From Zymoseptoria tritici IPO323 (lineage: Eukaryota > Ascomycota > Dothideomycetes > Mycosphaerellales > Mycosphaerellaceae): a stretch of DNA of 64,000 nt. Under the pieces are notes generated by a model. That model saw only the letters and a program-made list of their open reading frames with translations. It was not told the DNA's origin and made no database searches. The stretch spans positions 1,358,055-1,422,054 of the forward strand of contig NC_018213.1 in assembly GCF_000219625.1 (NCBI RefSeq), given 5' to 3'. The first letter of the stretch is position 1, and every line of letters starts with the position of its first letter. The position numbers and the translations under genes were made by a program. This document shows, piece by piece, positions 59,101 to 64,000 of this stretch.

Positions 59101-61617
59101 TCAATGACTGATATACTGGAAAACAGCACTCACATCCCTCCCTCCACCCTCCTGCCTCAATAACAAATCCTGAATCCGCGCCAGCGGTCCCTCCACACCC
59201 TCCTCATTCACAAAATGATTCCAACTGCTGGTGTCGCCATAGAGCATCGCCGGAGCTTTGACGTACTGCCTGCCGCCCTTACACCTCTTACACTTGAACG
59301 TGTCGTGCGTGTCACTCGTTGTGTTGGGACGGTACTGGAACAGTTCCCTCAAACTGTCCAGACTGAAATGCCGCTCCACGTCTTCCGCGCTGTCGACAAC
59401 GCAAGAAGACAGGGACTGCTTGTGTGATTGGCGTTGGAAGATCTTCTCTTCAATCGTGCCCGTGGCGATGAAGCGATAGACAAAACAGTCCTTCTTTTGG
59501 CCGTCACGCCAAACACGGGCGAGGGCTTGCTGGTCGGCGGCAGGGTTCCAATCCGGATCGAAGAGCACGAGGCGATTGGCTCCGATGAGGTTCAGACCGC
59601 AGCCACCGGCTTTGGAGGAGAGAAGAAAGACGAATTCTTCGCCGTCTGGGTTGTTGAATTTGTCGACGAGTTTCTGACGTTTGTTGACGGCCATGGTGCC
59701 GTCGAGGCGAAGGCAGCCATAGGAGCGATTGCGGCAGAGCTTCTCGAACACGTCGAGGGTTTGCGTGTAATTTGAGATCAGCACGATTTTGTCGTTGGTG
59801 TCATGGCGGATGCGCGCGAGCATGCGGTCGAGAACTTGCATCTTGCCCGAGTACCAGGGTTTGACATCGCGATCACGGCCGCGGGCGTCCTTGGGAACGA
59901 AGTCTTCGGGAAAGTGAGATTCACACCCGGGAAGGTCGTCAGGGAGATTCAGGAGATCGGGATGATTGCAGAGTTTCTTGAGAAGGCCAATGGCTTTGAG
60001 GGGTTGTGAGCCCTTGCCGCGGAGGAGGGATTGAATTTCGGGGGATTTGATGAAGTAGTTGTAGAGGTCGAGTTGGAAGGGTGCGAGGTTACAGAAGACA
60101 ACGTGCTCGTACTTGACCGGGAGGTATTTCGAGAGGATGTCGTTGGTGCGGCGGATGATGAACTTGTTGACCAGTTCGAGGAGTTCTTTGAGGCGTTCGT
60201 TGCCCTTTTGCTGATCGGCTTCTGTGCCAGAGGCGTCACGACCGCGAAGGATAGGAATCTCAAACTTCTTGCGGAATTCCAGTCGTGTTCCGAGATATCC
60301 TGGGTTGGCGAAAGTAAGTAGAGCGAAGTACTCTGAGAGATCGTTCTGGATGGGCGTTCCAGACAAGATGACCCGCTTGCTGACATTCAACCGGTTGAGT
60401 GCCTCGAATGTTTGGCTCTCACCGTTCTTCAAACGATGTCCTTCGTCGCAAAGCATGAGACCGATGGGTGTTCGCAGCTCATCGACATACAGTCGCAGAG
60501 TCTCGTAGGACACAATCAACACCGGACGAGTCACCGCACGTCCAGTCGCCGAAGCCCAGCTCCGCATTTGCTGTGTCAACTCCTCCTTGGAAGCCTTCCC
60601 ATCCACTGCGAAAGGATTGATCGCATCCGGGCCCAGCCATTTGATCAGCTCGTTCGCCCAATTACGCACCAGACTGGATGGACAAGCAATGACACACTTC
60701 TGTATCGTGCTCTTGCCAGCATCCGGTGATTGCTTTAGCAAAGTCCACATCAGCGTGATGCACTGTAACGTCTTGCCCAGACCCATCTCGTCAGCCATGA
60801 TGCATCCCTCCGCATTGGCATCGATCAAGCCCGTCGTACACCGATACATGAACTTGACACCCTCGACTTGATGCGGCCGCAGCACCTTTGCCAGTCTCGG
60901 GTCGATCACCACCGGCACCTTTGGCCTCTCCGTATCCACAACTTTCTTGATGCCCAGGATATCCGCCAGACTCTTGTGCATCAATGGCTCGTCCAACTTC
61001 TTCTTCTGCGAGCCCTCCAAGCCATCCTTCCCATCTTCTATCTCTTTCAGCTCCGCCTTCCCATCCACCGTCGGATCGAACAAGACAATCGCGAACTCCC
61101 CAGTCGGATCATGCAGCGGCTTCGCGACAAACACCGTGCCTGCTCGCAGTCCCAACAACGGCGGCGGTCTCGATGAGTTATACGAGGTCGTATCCTTGTT
61201 CTTCAATGGCACCGCAAACCTCGACCGAAATGCCGAGTCCTTGTCCTTCGGTTTGAACACCGGGAAACGATTGACGTCCCGAGTCGCTAATGCCAGCCGG
61301 TCTTCATTCGTGTACGGTTTGTCGCCTTCCTCAACGCTACCATCGCCACCGGCGTAGTCGACTTTGCGCCGCTTGCGAGCAGGCTTCTCGGACGCTCGTG
61401 TGGGTGTGCTGGTGCCGGGGCATTTGAATGGTTTGATAAGACGGTCCACGGATTGTGGTGTGCCGCCATAGAGACGACCGCGGACTTTGGCGACGGGCGG
61501 AGGGACATTCTCCTTGTCAGCGACCGTCATGATTGTCGCGTGTGTACCGGATGGGACCTGTGGTGATTCGGCGACAGATTTCTGTTGATGGAGCTCGCCA
61601 CTTCGGACAAAGTTCAT
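59101..61617 (-). CDS. RAD54: DNA repair and recombination ATPase RAD54
   Basis: Swi2/Snf2 family translocase that assists Rad51 in homologous recombination by remodelling DNA and chromatin. Single exon, 838 residues, typical for Rad54. The N-terminal segment has a basic KPARKRRKVDY patch (nuclear signal) and the Rad54-specific NRFPVFKPKDKDSAFRSRFA region. Helicase motifs run in order: I ADEMGLGKTLQCITLMW (near residue 280), Ia CPSSLVRNWANEL, II LMLCDEGHRLKN (near 390), III KRVILSGTPIQNDL, IV VLISNYTQTLDVF, V FLLSSKAGGCGLNLIGANRL and VI DQQALARVWRDGQKKDC. The C-terminus contains CKRCKGG, a Cys-rich feature of Rad54 proteins. The ATG at 61617 is the first in frame. Confidence 0.96.
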   Translation of the reverse strand: MNFVRSGELHQQKSVAESPQVPSGTHATIMTVADKENVPPPVAKVRGRLYGGTPQSVDRLIKPFKCPGTSTPTRASEKPARKRRKVDYAGGDGSVEEGDKPYTNEDRLALATRDVNRFPVFKPKDKDSAFRSRFAVPLKNKDTTSYNSSRPPPLLGLRAGTVFVAKPLHDPTGEFAIVLFDPTVDGKAELKEIEDGKDGLEGSQKKKLDEPLMHKSLADILGIKKVVDTERPKVPVVIDPRLAKVLRPHQVEGVKFMYRCTTGLIDANAEGCIMADEMGLGKTLQCITLMWTLLKQSPDAGKSTIQKCVIACPSSLVRNWANELIKWLGPDAINPFAVDGKASKEELTQQMRSWASATGRAVTRPVLIVSYETLRLYVDELRTPIGLMLCDEGHRLKNGESQTFEALNRLNVSKRVILSGTPIQNDLSEYFALLTFANPGYLGTRLEFRKKFEIPILRGRDASGTEADQQKGNERLKELLELVNKFIIRRTNDILSKYLPVKYEHVVFCNLAPFQLDLYNYFIKSPEIQSLLRGKGSQPLKAIGLLKKLCNHPDLLNLPDDLPGCESHFPEDFVPKDARGRDRDVKPWYSGKMQVLDRMLARIRHDTNDKIVLISNYTQTLDVFEKLCRNRSYGCLRLDGTMAVNKRQKLVDKFNNPDGEEFVFLLSSKAGGCGLNLIGANRLVLFDPDWNPAADQQALARVWRDGQKKDCFVYRFIATGTIEEKIFQRQSHKQSLSSCVVDSAEDVERHFSLDSLRELFQYRPNTTSDTHDTFKCKRCKGGRQYVKAPAMLYGDTSSWNHFVNEEGVEGPLARIQDLLLRQEGGGRDVSAVFQYISH

Positions 61618-62042
61618 CGAAGTCGCGACCGAAGCACGCGTTCTAGGCGACCGATTACGTCATGTGTCAACAGTGAGATACCTTATGGAAGTAAATACTC
61701 GAACACCATGGGGAGTGAATGTGGTACAGTATGACAGACCGTTGAATGATGGGAGCATATATCAAGACTTATTTGTGCTTGTGGGATTTTGATTTTGTGG
61801 ACCATTCAGTGCCTGGCATTCGTAAGTACTACGTTCGTACACATGTCTTCGTCAGTAGGCCTATCCGCTGTAATACGCCATCATATGCCTTCCTCTCAAT
61901 GTAACAGTCCGTTCATGTACACATGCTTCCCGAAACGAGCTCAGGCTCGTACCATCGCTCATGAAACCGACACCCGCTGAAAGCATAACAACTCCTGGTC
62001 TCAGGAAATCCATCACTCCCACTGCGTACAAACGCACCTCAG
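61618..62042. other. Intergenic, promoter of RAD54
   Basis: Between RAD54 (start at 61617) and the 3' end of the 2EXR-domain gene, both on the minus strand. No gene seen. Confidence 0.5.
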
Positions 62043-63302
62043 TCACTTCGTTGCAAACTTCTTCCTCTTCCTCGTGCAGCATTCGAGCAAGCTCAACTTG
62101 ACCCGCTGGTCCTGTTTCGATTCTATCGGGCGCCACGCCGGCTCCGGTGGCCACTTGACAAACTCGACTTCATCGGCCCGGACCAATTTCAGATACTCCA
62201 AGAATCGATCATCGGTGTTCTCCACCTTCCGCCGGCCGTGAAAGTGCAGCTTCAGAGTCTGAAGATTGCAGTGGTCCGCTAGATGACGCAGGACAGACAT
62301 CAAATCGTCGTCGTGCACAAAGCGGCGTTCTTCGGGAGTGTGCGTAGCAGGACTGAGGGAAGGCGTGGCGTCTTCGAGCATGAAGGTCACGTTCCGAAGC
62401 AGGGCAGAGTTGGTCTGGCCAATGGACTTGAGAAATTTGCGGGCGGGAAGGAAGCCTAGCTCGCGCCACTCCTTCTCCCAGAAACTACCATAGCGTCGAG
62501 CGCGGCGTTCGATATGAAAGTGGTTCTCCGAGTAGAGGATTGAGCGACCTTCTTCGTGAACCTGATGGCATGTGCGGAGGATGGCAGAACTGCGCGAGAA
62601 GTTGTCGGCAGTAGAGAAGTTGATCACTTTCGTGGAGACGAAGATGTAGCGGTAGCATTCGTTGCGCAATTCCGCAGGGAGGTCCTGAAGTAATGTGTTA
62701 GCCGAGAGATTTCGAGTTTATCCGTTTGCTCCTTCACTTACCAGGAAGCCGCGATATTTGGACTTCTTCGACTTGGAGCGAGCATTCAATCTTGCCATGT
62801 TGCTTTGCACAAGACGATCCGACGTGTTACCAGACGGCATGCCGCAAGACAGATACTGCTTCGGATCCAGATGCAACGTGATGGGACCTTGCTGATCAGT
62901 CGGAATGTTGATCGTGAGGTGAAATGTAGTATGGCCGGTTTTGGTAGGTGCAGTCGGAGCCGTCATAGTGTCAGACATTGAGGAATCGGACATCATCCCC
63001 GTGTCGTCCTCCGAGTCGAGACGAAGTTCTGGTGAAGGTGACCGAGTGCGCTTCTTCTTCCGAATGGGAGCCACCGTGACAATGTCGCTGTCATTGCCAT
63101 CGTCTTCATCGTCCATATCGTCAAGCTCTGAATCGCTGATCGCGATGGCAGAGTCCTCAAAGGGTGATTCATCCGTCTTTCGTGCTGTGCGGCATTTTCG
63201 AATGGCTCGTCCTTTTGAGTTGTAGTCGGTGGCCCAATCGCCTTTGCCCAGCTCTGAGCTGGCAGAGCGTTTGGCGCGATTGTCTTTCTTGGATGGCGGC
63301 AT
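62043..63302 (-). CDS. 2EXR/F-box-like domain protein with acidic N-terminus
   Basis: Two exons on the minus strand, 62742-63302 and 62043-62684, joined in phase 0 by a 57-nt intron (GTAAGT donor, CTAAC branch, TTCAG acceptor), giving 400 residues. The first about 110 residues are polar with an acidic block (SELDDMDDEDDGNDSDI) and a basic IRKKKRTRSPSPE stretch, suggesting a nuclear protein. The splice creates DLPAELRNECYRYIF, the start of a fungal 2EXR-type (F-box-like) domain, followed by ILRTCHQVHEEGRSILYSEN, its second signature. The rest is a ligand-unknown helical region. This family is widespread and expanded in filamentous ascomycetes, with unclear roles. The start at 63302 is the first ATG of the frame. 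Confidence 0.85.
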
Positions 63303-64000
63303 GACTGCGTGTGGCCACCAACGCAAGTGGTGGTGTGGTGTTGATGAAGTGAAGGTCGTGGTAAGAGAAGTGGGATTCGGAGTCAAGGGCCATGCAGAAT
63401 AAAAAAGTGAATTGCAGGTGCAAAGCTAGGTTGGGAGGGCAATTGCTTAACTTTTTTGGCAACTTCACGTGGCCGAATCCAGATTAATGGCAAGGGTGAA
63501 GGGCGATATTGCGTTTGGCTTTGGCAGGCGCACCCACGGACGCCGCGTCGGAGGACTGACCGAAGTGCGGTGAGGGAGAGCAACACCCCACCCATATTAT
63601 CGACGTCGAAGAGCAGGGTACCTTAACGTAGCCATGTCAGGTACCTCCGCCTCAAGTATGCATGATGAAATGTACTTGAAAAGATCGCTGCACCAGGGGA
63701 AGAGGGATTTCAGATCTGGAACGGGGCGTCATGATTGGAGTCAGATGGGTACCGCTTGTCCATCACGGTAACGTGTCGGCGCGGGCGACACGGAGCGAGC
63801 GCGGCCTTTCAATGGTTTGGCGAGATCAAGAAGGCGAGTCGGCGAAGATCTGGGCCCAAGGCTTGCTGTGAAGGATCAGACGACCTGCTGATTGCGTAGC
63901 CAAGTGCACCAAGCCTCACATTCTGGACGTCCGGCGGTCCGACTCTGGCTTTCCGGGTCTCGAGGGAGAATATGGGTATGGGTACGTACTTACAGGCTGG
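63303..64000. other. Upstream region to window end, no gene seen
   Basis: Promoter of the 2EXR-domain gene and further non-coding sequence. No frame at the window edge shows a recognisable partial gene. Confidence 0.45.

Noticed and set aside
1..64000. Secondary-metabolite gene cluster, CRISPR array, prophage or intact transposon
   Set aside because: No polyketide synthase, NRPS, terpene synthase, cas, phage, transposase or reverse-transcriptase signature is seen; the genes are dispersed housekeeping and accessory fungal genes.

Overview
The window is nuclear DNA from a filamentous ascomycete (Pezizomycotina). Signs are compact mostly intron-poor genes, short introns of about 49-81 nt with GTRNGT donors and CTAAC/CTGAC-type branch sites, pyrimidine-rich tracts before start codons, and a fungal gene set (CRH-type wall transglycosylase, GH76, large NAD-glutamate dehydrogenase, secreted tyrosinase, 2EXR-domain protein). 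The overall style fits Dothideomycetes, but that placement is an inference from general familiarity.

Layout. 1-9.6 kb: an ammonium transporter, a (CT)n microsatellite with a tiny possible gene remnant, and a TBC Rab-GAP. 9.6-14 kb: a stretch with no gene I can support. 14-19.2 kb: a conserved proline-rich coiled-coil protein, the mitochondrial rRNA methyltransferase MRM2 and a BRCT protein. 19.7-27.6 kb: a membrane-anchored GH76 enzyme, allantoinase and a secreted tyrosinase with eight exons. 28-30.8 kb: an unusual accessory patch with a lysine-rich repeat protein and three tandem, related Lys/Glu-rich genes, two of which carry in-frame stops. 32.5-40 kb: NAD-dependent glutamate dehydrogenase, a GPI-anchored CRH glucanosyltransferase and gamma-glutamyl phosphate reductase. 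40.5-49.1 kb: a large low-complexity nuclear-type protein, SRP14 (three exons) and SGD1/NOM1, the last two sharing a 171-bp divergent promoter. 49.3-54 kb: two unrecognised proteins and a partial duplicate of the 3' end of the first. 54.2-64 kb: a short two-exon cysteine-rich secreted protein that is easily missed, a PLC-like phosphodiesterase, a GT31-type glycosyltransferase, RAD54 and a 2EXR-domain protein.

Functional links. Four genes handle nitrogen or glutamate (ammonium transporter, allantoinase, NAD-GDH, PRO2). The allantoinase upstream region carries seven HGATAR motifs in about 500 bp, as expected for control by an AreA/NIT2-type GATA factor. They are dispersed, so I read them as co-regulated housekeeping and catabolic genes and not as a cluster. 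Cell-wall and secretory genes (GH76, CRH, GT31, PLC-like, tyrosinase, the Cys-rich peptide) are a second theme. The most novel items are the six-cysteine knottin-like secreted peptide at 54.2-54.5 kb, the decaying tandem family at 28.8-30.8 kb, and the 3'-end gene duplication at 53.6 kb with its expanding 18-bp minisatellite.
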